Below are positions 8,408-17,858 of a stretch of DNA of 41,712 bases, piece by piece (position 1 is the stretch's first letter; every line of letters starts with the position of its first letter). Source of the stretch: Planctomycetota bacterium (GTDB taxonomy: Bacteria > Planctomycetota > UBA1135 > GCA-002748355); assembly GCA_026984035.1 (NCBI GenBank), contig JALSSW010000151.1, positions 1-41,712 of the forward strand. Direction: 5' to 3'. The notes beneath the pieces are model-generated. The model saw nothing but the letters and a program-made list of their open reading frames with translations. It ran no database searches and was not told the DNA's origin. A program made the position numbers and the translations under genes.

Positions 8408-9268
8408 ATGGGTCAAAAAACACATCCGATCGGCTTCCGAGTCGCGATTACAGAGCCTTGGCGCTCACGTTGGTTCGCAAACAAGAAGGACTTTGCGACC
8501 TTCCTTATGGAAGATCAGAAGATCCGGAAATACATCAAGAAGAATTGCTATTTTGCAGCTGTTCCCAAGGTGGAGATTGAACGCGTGGGCGGGACGGTCA
8601 CCGTTACCATCCACACCGCCCGACCTGGTCGCCTTATCGGGAAGAAAGGCTCCGAAGTGGATCAGCTCCGGGAATCTCTCGAAAAGCTCACCGGGCGTAT
8701 GGTTCGGCTGAAGATCCAAGAGATCCACAGGCCTGAGCTTGAAGCGGTCTTGGTCGCTGAATCCATCGGCGAGCAGCTGATCAAGAGGCAGGGGTTCCGG
8801 CGGGCGATCAAGAAAGCGATCGAGTCTTCGATGGCTGCGGGCGCCCAAGGGGTCAAGGTTCGAGTGGCCGGACGCTTGGGTGGGGCTGATATGGCTCGGA
8901 CCGAGGTCCAAAAGGAAGGCCGGGTGCCTCTTCAAACTCTTCGAGCTCAGATCGATTATGGTTTGGCTGTAGCGAAGACAACCTATGGGGTGATTGGGGT
9001 TCAAGTTTGGATTTTCCGCGGGGAGCTGGAGCCTGGGGAGAGGACTTTGGGTCTGAAGCCGATCCGGCAGATTCAGCCTGCGATTGGGCGTTCGATGAGC
9101 TCCAAGCCCCGTCGGCGACCAAGGCAGCGTCCCGCTGGGGGAGCTGGTGGTCCCAAGGCGGATCCGCATCCCGATCCAACGCCCTCAAGCCCACCTCCCA
9201 ACCCTCCTGCAGGCAAAGAGGATTCGGGTCCTGCAGATCCCAAGCCTTCCCCTGAGTCGGGTTCCTAA
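8408..9268 (+). CDS. rpsC: Small ribosomal subunit protein uS3 with a proline-rich C-terminal tail
   Basis: The 286-residue product starts MGQKTHPIGFRV, has the KH domain with GRLIGKKG (75-81) and the S3 C-terminal domain ending near residue 230. S3 forms the mRNA entry channel. Residues 231-286 are a low-complexity tail, first Arg/Pro rich and then Pro/Ser/Asp rich, making the protein longer than the usual 210 to 235 residues. ATG 8408 is chosen because MGQKTHP is the family N-terminus. Confidence 0.96.
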   Translation: MGQKTHPIGFRVAITEPWRSRWFANKKDFATFLMEDQKIRKYIKKNCYFAAVPKVEIERVGGTVTVTIHTARPGRLIGKKGSEVDQLRESLEKLTGRMVRLKIQEIHRPELEAVLVAESIGEQLIKRQGFRRAIKKAIESSMAAGAQGVKVRVAGRLGGADMARTEVQKEGRVPLQTLRAQIDYGLAVAKTTYGVIGVQVWIFRGELEPGERTLGLKPIRQIQPAIGRSMSSKPRRRPRQRPAGGAGGPKADPHPDPTPSSPPPNPPAGKEDSGPADPKPSPESGS

Positions 9269-9305
9269 GTGTCCCTGAAGTGTTCCTGAAGTTACGAGGT
9301 GAATC

Positions 9306-9719
9306 ATGGCAATGATGCCGAAACGTATGAAGTATCGGAAAGTCCAACGGGGCAAAGTTCGCGGAAGGGCTACCCGGGGGAACAAGGTTTCATTCGGGGA
9401 ATATGGGATCCAAGCTCTCGAGCCCGGCTATATCCCTGCGAAGACCATTGAAGCAGGGCGTGTTGCTTGTACGAGGAACGCACCAGGGGCAAGAGTCTAT
9501 ATCCGGATTTTCCCCCAAAAGCCCATTACTTCGACTCCAGCCGAGACCCGGATGGGGAAGGGGAAGGGGGAACCTGATTTTTGGGCGGCTGTTGTCAAGC
9601 CTGGGACCATCCTCTTTGAGTTGGAGGGAGTCACTGAGGATATTGCAAAGCTGACCTTTAACCGTGTTGCGCACAAGATGCCCGTGCGAACCCGCATGGT
9701 GAAAAGGAGGAGGATCTGA
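9306..9719 (+). CDS. rplP: Large ribosomal subunit protein uL16
   Basis: A 137-residue L16 ([15 protein letters not shown], then [19 protein letters not shown] and [22 protein letters not shown]). It supports the A-site tRNA region of the 50S subunit. The TGA stop overlaps the rpmC ATG by one base (TGATG), so the two are likely translationally coupled. Confidence 0.96.
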   Translation: MAMMPKRMKYRKVQRGKVRGRATRGNKVSFGEYGIQALEPGYIPAKTIEAGRVACTRNAPGARVYIRIFPQKPITSTPAETRMGKGKGEPDFWAAVVKPGTILFELEGVTEDIAKLTFNRVAHKMPVRTRMVKRRRI

Positions 9720-9955
9720 TGGCAAAAAAGGAAATGGTCCAGGAGATCCGGGGTAAGGATTCCCGGGAACTTCAATATGACTTGGAGCAACTCCGGAAGG
9801 AACTCTTTCATGCGAGACTTCAGGTCCCAACCGAAACCGGGCGTTCTTCGGATATCCGAGGGACACGACGTCAAATCGCCAGGATCCTGACCATTCTAAA
9901 GCAGCGTGAGGCGAATGAAGGACAGGGCACGAAAAAGGAACAAGAGCAGGTTTGA
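9719..9955 (+). CDS. rpmC: Large ribosomal subunit protein uL29
   Basis: A 78-residue L29, slightly longer than usual because of a charged Gln/Lys tail. The core ELQYDLEQLRKELFHARLQ and DIRGTRRQIARILTILKQRE is typical. A strong AAAAGGAGGAGG ribosome site lies just before the start, within the end of rplP. Confidence 0.94.
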   Translation: MAKKEMVQEIRGKDSRELQYDLEQLRKELFHARLQVPTETGRSSDIRGTRRQIARILTILKQREANEGQGTKKEQEQV

Positions 9956-10051
9956 TGGAAGGCGGCAGCGGAAGGATGAACCCGGAAGTTGCGCCAAAAG
10001 TTAAGCCAAAAATTAAGCTCAACGAATCGAATTTTAATCTGAGGAACGACA

Positions 10052-10345
10052 ATGTCGGAATCGGGAAGTAAAAGTCAAGTTAAGAGCCGGGGGATCCGGC
10101 GGACAGAGGTTGGAGAAGTCATTTCGACAAAAATGGCTAAAACCGCTGTCGTCAAGGTGATTCGAGTGCAGAGGCATCCGAAATACGAAAAGTTTGTTCG
10201 GAAAGCCGTTCGTTTCTTCGTTCATGATGAAGAGGGGAAGGCCCAGGATGGGGATACGGTTCTAATTATGGAAACCAAACCTCTTTCCAAGAAGAAACGT
10301 TGGCGGCTCGTTCGCGTCTTGAGGCACGAGCACGGGGAGGCATGA
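10052..10345 (+). CDS. rpsQ: Small ribosomal subunit protein uS17
   Basis: A 97-residue S17: after a polar 15-residue N-terminal extension come RTEVGEVISTKMAKTAVVKV, HPKYEKFVRKAVRFFVHDE and METKPLSKKKRWRLVRVL. It binds helices of the 16S 5' domain. GAGGA precedes the ATG, and rplN starts three bases after the stop. Confidence 0.95.
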   Translation: MSESGSKSQVKSRGIRRTEVGEVISTKMAKTAVVKVIRVQRHPKYEKFVRKAVRFFVHDEEGKAQDGDTVLIMETKPLSKKKRWRLVRVLRHEHGEA

Positions 10346-10348
10346 GCG

Positions 10349-10717
10349 ATGATTCAACTCCATACAATGGTTGATGTTGCCGATAACACGGGCGCAAAAG
10401 CGGCCATGTGTATCAAGGTTCTTGGAGGAAGTCGCCGCAGATATGCCTCGGTGGGGGATATTGTTGTCGCGACCGTAAAGAAAGCCCTTCCCACCGGAGA
10501 GGTCAAGGCCGGAACCGTCGTTCGCGGCGTGATCGTTAGGACCGCCAAGGAAGTTCGAAGAGCGGACGGGTCTTATGTTCGCTTTGATCGGAATGCGATG
10601 GTGTTGATTGACAAGGACAACAACCCCAGAGGGACCCGTATTTTTGGAGCGGTCGCTCGCGAACTTCGTGAGAAAAATTTTATGAAGATCGTTTCCCTGG
10701 CTCAAGAGGTGGTGTGA
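10349..10717 (+). CDS. rplN: Large ribosomal subunit protein uL14
   Basis: A 122-residue L14, full normal length ([27 protein letters not shown] at the start, [27 protein letters not shown] at the end). It contacts L19 and the binding surface of ribosome silencing factor. The stop lies two bases ahead of the rplX ATG. Confidence 0.97.
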   Translation: MIQLHTMVDVADNTGAKAAMCIKVLGGSRRRYASVGDIVVATVKKALPTGEVKAGTVVRGVIVRTAKEVRRADGSYVRFDRNAMVLIDKDNNPRGTRIFGAVARELREKNFMKIVSLAQEVV

Positions 10718-10719
10718 TT

Positions 10720-11070
10720 ATGACAATCAAAGGCGTTCAGACCGGGGCCTCAAAGAAAATCCGTCTCCGCAAAGGAGACAAGGTGCAGGTGATTTCGGGG
10801 ACCGAAAAAGGTAAAGGGCCCGTTGAAGTCATGAAGGTCTTTCCTGAAACCGGACGGATCCTGATCAAAGGTGTCAATGTCCGGACCAAGCATCTGAAAA
10901 AGACACAAGAAAACCCCAAAGGGGGAATTGTTAAAAAGGAATTTCCGATCGATGCGAGCAAGGTTCTTCTCTTCAGTGAAAGCTTGAAGAAGGGGGTTCG
11001 GATTCGGATCGAGAGGAAGGATGGAAAAGCTGTTCGGGTCGGCATCCCCTGTGGGACTCGATTCGATTGA
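10720..11070 (+). CDS. rplX: Large ribosomal subunit protein uL24
   Basis: A 116-residue L24 with the KOW motif (KIRLRKGDKVQVISGTEKGKG) and the GVNVRTKHLKKTQENPKGGIVKKE segment. ATG 10720 has GAGGTGG eight bases upstream; GTG 10714, overlapping the rplN stop, is an alternative that adds two residues. L24 is an early 50S assembly initiator. Confidence 0.94.
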   Translation: MTIKGVQTGASKKIRLRKGDKVQVISGTEKGKGPVEVMKVFPETGRILIKGVNVRTKHLKKTQENPKGGIVKKEFPIDASKVLLFSESLKKGVRIRIERKDGKAVRVGIPCGTRFD

Positions 11071-11215
11071 ATTATTGTCTTTAGTTGAGTGAAGTTTGTT
11101 GAGCGTGGGTTCTAAGTGTTCCCAAAAGTTTTGATGGATTTTGCTCAATGATTTCAGGGATAAAAATATTGGATCTCATCTTCATCGATCTGGATACAAG
11201 TAACGGAGTGCCATC

Positions 11216-11773
11216 GTGAGCGAATCGCCGCGTGCTCAGAAGAAATATGTTGAAGTCGTCAGGCCGAAGCTGAAAGAACAGTTTCAGTACAAGAACGAAC
11301 TTCAAATTCCAAGGCTGACTAAGATTACCATTAACATGGGAGTCGGAAAGGCTGTCGAAAACAAGAGTCGTATCGAGCAGGCTGTTCGGGATTTGACTCT
11401 GATTGCGGGGCAGAAGGCTGTGATTACAAAAGCCAGGCAGTCCATCTCTCAGTTTAAACTCAGAAAAGATGTCCCGATTGGAGCCAAGGTGACTCTTCGC
11501 AAGGCACGGATGTTCGAGTTCTTGGATCGATTGGTCTCGGTGGTCATCCCCAGGCTACGCGATTTCCGTGGGATGAAGCGGAAGTTGGATGGTCAAGGGA
11601 ACTACTCCATGGGGCTTACCGAACAAATGGTGTTTCCCGAAATCAACCTGGACAATGTTCAGTTCGTTCAGGGGATGGACATCACTTTTACTACTACGGC
11701 AAAGACAGACGAGGAAGGCTTCGCCCTCCTGGCGGGTCTAGGAATGCCATTTAAAAGGGAAGGGGATTCGTAG
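11216..11773 (+). CDS. rplE: Large ribosomal subunit protein uL5
   Basis: A 185-residue L5 beginning at GTG with GGAG eight bases before it. Typical segments are [40 protein letters not shown] and the C-terminal [20 protein letters not shown]5 binds 5S rRNA and contacts S13 across the subunit bridge. A 145-base gap with no visible gene precedes it. Confidence 0.96.
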   Translation: MSESPRAQKKYVEVVRPKLKEQFQYKNELQIPRLTKITINMGVGKAVENKSRIEQAVRDLTLIAGQKAVITKARQSISQFKLRKDVPIGAKVTLRKARMFEFLDRLVSVVIPRLRDFRGMKRKLDGQGNYSMGLTEQMVFPEINLDNVQFVQGMDITFTTTAKTDEEGFALLAGLGMPFKREGDS

Positions 11774-11781
11774 AGGAAATC

Positions 11782-11967
11782 ATGGCAAAGAAATGTTGGG
11801 TCAGGAAGGCGAACGCCACTCCTAAGTTCAAAGTTCGAAAAGTGAATCGTTGCAACCTCTGTGGGAGGTCACGGGCGGTTTATAGAAAATTCGGGATCTG
11901 CCGGCTTTGTTTCCGGTCTCTTGCCCTCAAGGGTGAGATTCCTGGTATCCGCAAAGCATCTTGGTGA
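11782..11967 (+). CDS. rpsN: Small ribosomal subunit protein uS14, zinc-binding short form
   Basis: The 61-residue product is the short (type Z) S14 with four zinc ligands, Cys24, Cys27, Cys40 and Cys43, and the ending [11 protein letters not shown]. It belongs to the 30S head. GAGGAAATC precedes the ATG. Confidence 0.97.
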   Translation: MAKKCWVRKANATPKFKVRKVNRCNLCGRSRAVYRKFGICRLCFRSLALKGEIPGIRKASW

Positions 11968-11981
11968 GTGGAGGAAAAACC

Positions 11982-12386
11982 ATGACTATGACTGATCCAA
12001 TCGCGGATATGTTAACCCGCATTCGGAATGCGTTGATGATCAAGGCCCCCGATGTGACAATGCCTGCCTCAAAAATGAAGGTGGGGATTTGTCGCGTCCT
12101 CAAGGATGAAGGTTTTGTTGGGGGCTATTCAGTTCTTGGAGAAGAGGGAAGCCCAAAAGCGACTTTGCAAATTCAGCTCAAATATGATGCTGAAGGAGAC
12201 CCAACCATTCGACATCTTTCACGAGTCTCCACCCCAGGGTGCAGGCGCTATCGGGGTGTAGGGGAGATTCCTAAAGAGCTGGGGGGGCTGGGTGTTTTTG
12301 TCTTAACAACTCCGAAGGGTATTTTGTCCGACCGGGAATGCCGGAAGGAAAACGTTGGTGGGGAGCTTCTCTGCAAAGTGCATTGA
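11982..12386 (+). CDS. rpsH: Small ribosomal subunit protein uS8
   Basis: A 134-residue S8 (DPIADMLTRIRNA near the start, STPGCRRYRGVGEIP and GILSDRECRKENVGGELLCKVH at the end). ATG 11982 has GGAGG upstream; the frame opens at 11961 inside rpsN. In E. coli S8 represses the spc operon by binding near the L5 start; no test of this is possible here. Confidence 0.95.
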   Translation: MTMTDPIADMLTRIRNALMIKAPDVTMPASKMKVGICRVLKDEGFVGGYSVLGEEGSPKATLQIQLKYDAEGDPTIRHLSRVSTPGCRRYRGVGEIPKELGGLGVFVLTTPKGILSDRECRKENVGGELLCKVH

Positions 12387-12478
12387 TCTGAGGGCTTACG
12401 CCTCAGGGCTTTCAAGGCTTGATTGCCCTTAGGACAATGCTGATAGGTTTATTCAAAGAAGAGTATTGAGGTTTTCAA

Positions 12479-13024
12479 ATGTCCAGAATCGGTAAGATTC
12501 CTGTTGCTATTCCTGCGGGTGTCGATGTGAAAATCGAAGGCTCTCTTTTCAAAGTAAAGGGGCCGAAGGGGGAGCTGTCCATCAATCTGTATCCCGGGAT
12601 TTCCGCTGAGGCTGAAGGGGGCAGTATTCATTTCAAGCCAGAGGCGGGGCGGGAGGAAGAACTCTCACCCTTTCATGGTTTGAATCGAGCACTTGCTCAA
12701 AACATGATCATTGGAGTCACCCAAGGTTTTGCAAAGAAGTTAAAGATTATCGGGACGGGTTATCAGGCCCAACTCAAAGGAAAAACGGTTTCCTTGCAAG
12801 TCGGGTTTTGCAATCCAGTGGAAATGGAAATCCCCCAAGGATTAACGGTTGAAGTTCCAAACCCAACGGAGATCCAAATTTCGGGGATTGATAAGCAGGC
12901 TGTCGGAGATTTCGCTGCGCGGGTTCGAAAAGTTCGTCCGCCTGAGCCCTACAAAGGCAAGGGAATTCGTTACCACGATGAGGTTGTCCGCAGAAAAGCC
13001 GGTAAGGCCATGAGTGCGGGTTAG
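12479..13024 (+). CDS. rplF: Large ribosomal subunit protein uL6
   Basis: A 181-residue L6 with two repeated alpha-beta domains: MSRIGKIPVAIPAGV at the start, KLKIIGTGYQAQLKGK at the second domain and RKVRPPEPYKGKGIRY near the end, where it meets the sarcin-ricin loop region. The 92-base gap before it contains a 6-bp hairpin (12388-12406). Confidence 0.96.
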   Translation: MSRIGKIPVAIPAGVDVKIEGSLFKVKGPKGELSINLYPGISAEAEGGSIHFKPEAGREEELSPFHGLNRALAQNMIIGVTQGFAKKLKIIGTGYQAQLKGKTVSLQVGFCNPVEMEIPQGLTVEVPNPTEIQISGIDKQAVGDFAARVRKVRPPEPYKGKGIRYHDEVVRRKAGKAMSAG

Positions 13025-13092
13025 GCTCAGGAATTTAAGTGAAGATGAAGGGATCATGGTTGGAATCATGATCTGATTAAAAGGAAAATAAG

Positions 13093-13470
13093 ATGAAAAC
13101 CAAGTCGGAATATATGCGCCTGCTGAAGAAGCGGAAGCGGACTCAGATGCATGTTCGTTCGCGCATCCGCAGAGAGACGCAAAGGCCTCGCCTCAGTGTT
13201 TTTCGGAGTCACAAAAATATTTCTGCCCAGATCATTGATGATCTCAAGGGTGAAACTCTTGTGATGGCTTCGAGCCTTGACAAGTCCCTACGGGATCTCG
13301 TGAAAGGTAAGCCAAAATCTGAAGTCGCTGCTGAAGTCGGGAAGCGTCTAGGAGAACTCGCAAAGGAGAAGGGGATCTCTGAGGTCGCCTTTGATCGTGG
13401 ATATTACAAGTTTCATGGCCGAGTTAAGGCTCTGGCTGAAGCCGCGCGTCAGGCCGGTTTGGTGTTTTAG
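13093..13470 (+). CDS. rplR: Large ribosomal subunit protein uL18
   Basis: A 125-residue L18, the 5S rRNA-binding protein, with the [20 protein letters not shown] core and [26 protein letters not shown] at the end. AAAGGA precedes the start. Length and order are standard. Confidence 0.96.
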   Translation: MKTKSEYMRLLKKRKRTQMHVRSRIRRETQRPRLSVFRSHKNISAQIIDDLKGETLVMASSLDKSLRDLVKGKPKSEVAAEVGKRLGELAKEKGISEVAFDRGYYKFHGRVKALAEAARQAGLVF

Positions 13471-13485
13471 GAAGGCAGTCGAAAC

Positions 13486-13995
13486 ATGGTGAAGAGAAAG
13501 TTCAACGTACTTCCCCTTCAGGAAGCCTCCGAGTTGGCCCTGGAAGACGATGTCGTAAAAATCAATCGGTCCTCCGCTGTTGTGAAGGGGGGGCGTCGTT
13601 TCTCCTTTTCTGCTCTTGCGATTGTGGGTAATCGGAAGGGGGTGGTCGGAATCGGTTATGGGAAAGCGAAGCAGACCCCTTCTGCGGTGGAAAAGTCGGT
13701 TAAGGATGGCAAGAAGAATCTCGTCCGAGTGACTCTTGATGGGGCGACGATCCCTCATGAAGTCATTGGGAGGTTTGGAGCGAGCATCGTCAAGCTGGTT
13801 CCTGCCTCGCCGGGAACCGGTTTGGTTGCTGGGGGGGCGGTTCGCAAGGTCTTGGAATTGGCAGGAGTTCACGACATCCTCGCCAAATCTTTTGGATCGA
13901 ACAATCCCATCAATCTCGTAAAGGCGACCCTGGATGGGCTCGTCCAACTTCGATCGCGCAAGGAACTTGCCGAACGAAGAGGAGTGGAACTCTAA
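13486..13995 (+). CDS. rpsE: Small ribosomal subunit protein uS5
   Basis: A 169-residue S5 with the double-stranded RNA-binding-like N-terminal domain ([30 protein letters not shown]) and the ribosomal fold domain ending [17 protein letters not shown]5 affects decoding accuracy. Its TAA stop overlaps the rplO ATG (TAATG); the usual rpmD between them is absent. Confidence 0.96.
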   Translation: MVKRKFNVLPLQEASELALEDDVVKINRSSAVVKGGRRFSFSALAIVGNRKGVVGIGYGKAKQTPSAVEKSVKDGKKNLVRVTLDGATIPHEVIGRFGASIVKLVPASPGTGLVAGGAVRKVLELAGVHDILAKSFGSNNPINLVKATLDGLVQLRSRKELAERRGVEL

Positions 13996-14486
13996 TGGAT
14001 TTAGGTAAAGCAAAATCTCTGGGAATGGCCTATACCAAGCGTAATCGGGTGGGCAGGGGACCAGGAAGTGGAAATGGCAAAACGGCCGGTCGAGGGTTCA
14101 ATGGGCAAAAATCCCGCTCGGGTTACAAGCAGAGGCTTGGATTCGAGGGTGGACAGATGCCTCTGTACCGAAGAATTCCCAGGCGGGGGTTCAATAACGC
14201 TCGCTTTTCTGTCCGATTTACCATTATTAACGTCGGCGATCTCAATGGCTTTGATGCTGGAACCGTGGTGGATCTCGATAAGATTTTGGAAGTCGGTCTC
14301 ACCAGCCCCGAAACTCCTTGGCTGAAAGTCTTGGGAAACGGCGAAATTGATCGCCCTCTTACCATCAAGACCCACAAAGTCTCTGTTTCGGCCAGGAAAA
14401 AGATTGAGGCTGCAGGGGGAACGGTTGAACTCCTTCCCTTGGAGCGCCCCAAGGCAAAAAAAACAAAGGAGAGTAACGAGGAATAG
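13995..14486 (+). CDS. rplO: Large ribosomal subunit protein uL15
   Basis: A 163-residue L15: the Gly/Arg/Lys-rich N-terminal tail (RNRVGRGPGSGNGKTAGRG, GQKSRSGYKQRLGFEGGQMPLYRR) followed by the globular domain. The N-terminus is shorter than usual and starts within the rpsE stop codon, which implies coupling. secY follows after 84 bases. Confidence 0.95.
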   Translation: MDLGKAKSLGMAYTKRNRVGRGPGSGNGKTAGRGFNGQKSRSGYKQRLGFEGGQMPLYRRIPRRGFNNARFSVRFTIINVGDLNGFDAGTVVDLDKILEVGLTSPETPWLKVLGNGEIDRPLTIKTHKVSVSARKKIEAAGGTVELLPLERPKAKKTKESNEE

Positions 14487-14570
14487 GAGCGTTCAACATT
14501 CCTTTTTACTCACCCAAGATAATTTGGCCCGGATTGGGTCTGAACTCATAGCCCTGGGGGCTAAGCAACA

Positions 14571-15917
14571 ATGAACCTGAAGATCCTCAACCTCTTCCGT
14601 ATCCCCGACCTTCGGCGGAAACTGATGATCACCGTTGGACTTCTGTTGGTCTATCGCATCGGTTTCCATATTCCCCTTCCCGGTGTGGATGTGGATGCCC
14701 TCCGGGAAGCAGCGGAGCAGTCGGGAACTTTGGCAGCTCTTTTTGGAATCATGAGTTCCTTGACAGGGGGGAGCTTGGGGTCAGCTGCCCTCTTTTCTTT
14801 GGGGGTGATGCCCTATATCTCCGCGAGCATTATTTTCTCCCTTTTGACGAAGGTTATGCCAAGCTTGGAAGCCCTCTCAAAGGAGGGCGCGGCTGGTCAG
14901 CGCAAGATTAACCAATACACGCGTTTGGCGACCATTCCGATCTGTTTGTTCCAGTCTCTGTTCGTGATCTATGGAGTCTTGCGGATGAAGACTGCGGGAG
15001 GAGGAGATCTGGTTCCGCCCGATGTCTGGGGGGTCCCCTATATTCTTGGCACCATGGTCGCGTTGACCGCTGGGACGTTTTTTATCATGTGGCTGGGGGA
15101 GCAAATCACCGAGCATGGCCTTGGGAATGGAATCTCCATCATCATCATGGCGGGGATTATCGCGACGATCCCAAAGGCTTTAGTTGGCTTTTTGAATCGC
15201 AGGGCTTTGGGAACCGATGAAAAGTTCCAGACCATGCTTCTCTATTCCTTGGCCTGGGTGCTTACTGTCTTTGTGATTGTCTATATCACCAAGGGGCAAC
15301 GCCGCATCCCGATCCAGCAGGCAAAGCGTACACAAGGCCGTAAGGTCTATGGGGGACAAAGGCATTTCTTGCCCTTCAAAGTGAATCAAGCGGGCGTCAT
15401 GCCCATCATCTTTGCAGCCGCATTGATGATGCTTCCGAACCTCATGGCCCGGGTTCCCGGCTTGCATTTTTTCTCTGTTTTTCGGGACCCATCCGGCTGG
15501 TGGTACATCCTGGTCTATAGCATCTTCATTATTTTCTTTGCATTTTTCTGGGTTCAGATGATGTTCCAACCCAAGGAAATTGCAGACAATCTTAGAGAAT
15601 ATGGTTCGTTTATCCCCGGGATTCGGCCAGGTAAGAAAACGGCTGAGTACTTGGGCTACATTATGAAGAGGGTGACCCTTGCAGGGTCCATCTTTCTCTG
15701 TTTGATCGCAGTCCTGCCGAACATTATCACCAAAGAAATCGGAAATCTGCAGGGTACGAGCTTTGCCTATTTCCTCGGCGGAACTTCGATCCTCATCGTT
15801 GTTGAGGTGGCCTTGGATCTTGTGGAACAGATCAACGCCCAAATGGTCATGAAGAACTATGACGGGTTTATGAAAGGCGAAGCAAGCACTCGAACCGGTT
15901 GGGGTAGAAACGGTTGA
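14571..15917 (+). CDS. secY: Protein translocase subunit SecY
   Basis: The 448-residue product is the channel subunit of SecYEG in the inner membrane. It has the ten expected hydrophobic segments, the N-terminal FRIPDLRRKLMITVGLLLVYRIG, the plug-region LGVMPYISASIIFSLL, the GGQRHFLPFKVNQAGVMPIIFA stretch of the cytoplasmic loop and helix 7, and GTSILIVVEVALD near the end. Its place between rplO and adk is classical. Confidence 0.98.
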   Translation: MNLKILNLFRIPDLRRKLMITVGLLLVYRIGFHIPLPGVDVDALREAAEQSGTLAALFGIMSSLTGGSLGSAALFSLGVMPYISASIIFSLLTKVMPSLEALSKEGAAGQRKINQYTRLATIPICLFQSLFVIYGVLRMKTAGGGDLVPPDVWGVPYILGTMVALTAGTFFIMWLGEQITEHGLGNGISIIIMAGIIATIPKALVGFLNRRALGTDEKFQTMLLYSLAWVLTVFVIVYITKGQRRIPIQQAKRTQGRKVYGGQRHFLPFKVNQAGVMPIIFAAALMMLPNLMARVPGLHFFSVFRDPSGWWYILVYSIFIIFFAFFWVQMMFQPKEIADNLREYGSFIPGIRPGKKTAEYLGYIMKRVTLAGSIFLCLIAVLPNIITKEIGNLQGTSFAYFLGGTSILIVVEVALDLVEQINAQMVMKNYDGFMKGEASTRTGWGRNG

Positions 15918-15932
15918 TGTTGAGGGCGGATC

Positions 15933-16580
15933 ATGGGTGAGATTCTGGTTTTTCTGGGGCCTCCTGGGGCGGGTAAAGGAACTCTTGCTTCATGGTATCG
16001 CGAAAAAACAGGAGCCAAGCATATCTCCACTGGAGATGTGCTCCGGCAAGCGGTGAAAGATGAGACCGAAGTCGGAAAGACCGCAGCCAAATATATGAAT
16101 GCCGGGAAGTTGGTGCCCTTGGATGTCATTTTGGATGTTCTCTTCGAGGCTGTTCCCGATTTCTCTACCGGCACCATCCTTTTGGATGGGTTTCCCCGGA
16201 CCGTTGACCAGGCAGAGGCATTGGAGAAGCGTCTGGGGAAAAAGAACTTGGAGGTCGACCGGGTTGTCCTTTTTGAGATTCCGGATGAAGATGTGGTCAA
16301 ACGCCTTAGCGGTCGGCTACTCTGTCCGAATTGCGGGGCTGTCTACAATCTGGAATCGGCTCCTCCACATCGTGAGGGTCTCTGTGATGTGTGTGGGACT
16401 GAATTGATTCGGCGCAAGGATGACGAGCCGGATTCTATTCGTGAACGCCTCAAGGTCTATTGGGATTCGACCTCGCCCTTGGTGTCCTATTATCGGGATC
16501 GGGGAAAGCTTGTCCCCATTGATGCATCAAAAGGGATTGAAGAAGTCAGATCTGAGTTAAAAAACATTTCAAATTTATAA
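15933..16580 (+). CDS. adk: Adenylate kinase (zinc-binding long form)
   Basis: The 215-residue enzyme interconverts ATP, AMP and ADP in the cytoplasm. It has the P-loop GPPGAGKGT (9-17), the AMP-site DGFPRT (85-90) and a long LID carrying a zinc knuckle with Cys131, Cys134, Cys151 and Cys154. It starts 15 bases after secY; the usual map gene does not follow. Confidence 0.97.
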   Translation: MGEILVFLGPPGAGKGTLASWYREKTGAKHISTGDVLRQAVKDETEVGKTAAKYMNAGKLVPLDVILDVLFEAVPDFSTGTILLDGFPRTVDQAEALEKRLGKKNLEVDRVVLFEIPDEDVVKRLSGRLLCPNCGAVYNLESAPPHREGLCDVCGTELIRRKDDEPDSIRERLKVYWDSTSPLVSYYRDRGKLVPIDASKGIEEVRSELKNISNL

Positions 16581-16609
16581 CATTGCACAGGAAGGAAAGG
16601 TAATCGTCC

Positions 16610-16828
16610 GTGGCGAAAGAAGAACCGATCGAAGTGGAAGCCATCGTTAAGGAGGCACTCCCAAATGCACAATTTCGGGTTGTTCTTGACAGTGGTCATG
16701 AGATTCTCGCCTATGTCTCAGGGAAAATGCGATCTCATTGGATCAGGATTCTTCCTGGGGACAAGGTGACGGTTCAAATGTCTCCCTATGACCTGACAAA
16801 GGGTCGAATTGTCTATCGGGGAGGGTAG
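16610..16828 (+). CDS. infA: Translation initiation factor IF-1
   Basis: The 72-residue product is IF-1, a single OB fold that occupies the A site during initiation. It starts at GTG ([19 protein letters not shown]) and contains [42 protein letters not shown] lies about nine bases upstream. Confidence 0.97.
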   Translation: MAKEEPIEVEAIVKEALPNAQFRVVLDSGHEILAYVSGKMRSHWIRILPGDKVTVQMSPYDLTKGRIVYRGG

Positions 16829-16970
16829 GGGGCCTTGGTCCACATTCCATTTTTTTTGCTTCCTTTTGGAAAGCTTCTTGGAATCCAAGGGTTGTGAAAA
16901 TATAATCCTTCGTCCATTTTTGCAGGTTTTCGGGAGCCCAGTGCTCCTCTCTCTTTTTCCAGGTTTTGAG

Positions 16971-17090
16971 ATGAAAGTTAGAGCATCTGTCCGTCGTTTG
17001 TGCGAGCACTGCAAAATTGTCCGTCGCCGTGGGGTTGTGCGAGTGATTTGCAGTGCAAACCCGCGTCATAAACAAAGGCAGGGTCGTTAA
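16971..17090 (+). CDS. rpmJ: Large ribosomal subunit protein bL36
   Basis: A 39-residue L36 of the zinc-binding type, with Cys11, Cys14, Cys27 and His33 and the ending [13 protein letters not shown] 16971 is chosen because [15 protein letters not shown] is the family start; the frame is open upstream to 16809 without meaning. The 142-base gap before it contains no other gene. Confidence 0.97.
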   Translation: MKVRASVRRLCEHCKIVRRRGVVRVICSANPRHKQRQGR

Positions 17091-17208
17091 TCCTCCTCTC
17101 ATGAATGGTGAACCCAGCCTTTTGGCTGGCAGCAGCTCAAAAAGAGATTTTTTAATACAGATTTGAATCGTCCCAAACCAAGCAGGTTTGTGGATAGGAG
17201 AACAGAGT

Positions 17209-17586
17209 ATGCCTCGTATTCTTGGTGTCGACATTCCGAATGATAAGGTCGCCTGGGTCGCCTTGACCTATATCTATGGGATCGGTCCGGCCACCGCCTC
17301 CAAGATCTTAGATGAGCTGGGTATCAAAAAAGAGATTCGAGCAAAAGAGCTGACTGATGAGGAACTGGCCAAGCTTGCTAGCACGATCCAAGATCAGTTG
17401 GTCGTAGAAGGGCAACTTCGAAGGACGGTTGCACAAAATATTAGTCGTCTCAAAGATATCGGCTGTTATCGAGGACTTCGACATCGGCGAAGTCTTCCTG
17501 TCAGAGGACAACGAACTCGTTGTAATGCTCGTTCGCGTAAGGGGCCCAAGAAGGCGATTGCCAATAAGAAAATTGCAAGGAAGTAA
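17209..17586 (+). CDS. rpsM: Small ribosomal subunit protein uS13
   Basis: A 125-residue S13 (MPRILGVDIPNDKVAWVALTYIYGIG at the start, YRGLRHRRSLPVRGQRTRCNARSRKGPKK near the end). It forms bridges between the 30S head and L5. GGAG lies eight bases before ATG 17209. A Cys occurs where RTRTNAR is usual. Confidence 0.96.
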   Translation: MPRILGVDIPNDKVAWVALTYIYGIGPATASKILDELGIKKEIRAKELTDEELAKLASTIQDQLVVEGQLRRTVAQNISRLKDIGCYRGLRHRRSLPVRGQRTRCNARSRKGPKKAIANKKIARK

Positions 17587-17858
17587 CTCGGAAAAAGGAT
17601 TCATGTTGAATCTCGAAACCTTTGATCTTTTGGGGCCTTTTGTCTCCGAAGCTTTGGATCTCAAAGGCTATAGCAGCTTCTCCATGGAGAGTCCTAACGG
17701 GTTCGTTTTCAATCATTTACCAGAATTGTTATTCCCTCACCAATATTCCCTGAAGAGAGCCCGATCCCTGTGGTCTTTAAGTGCTGCAGGCTATGTCGGG
17801 AAGTAAGTAGAAAAGGCATGAAGACAATGGAAGTTGCACGACCAAGCGGAGATCAAGA
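17587..17858 (+). other. 272-base gap between rpsM and rpsK with two small open frames
   Basis: rpsM and rpsK are normally almost adjacent. Here an unrecognised 67-codon frame (ATG 17603 to 17806) has AAAGGA close before it, but no family resemblance. A 14-codon frame (ATG 17818, AAAAGG just upstream) ends in a TGA that overlaps the rpsK GTG by four bases, an arrangement typical of translational coupling. Neither is proven to be translated. Confidence 0.3.
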
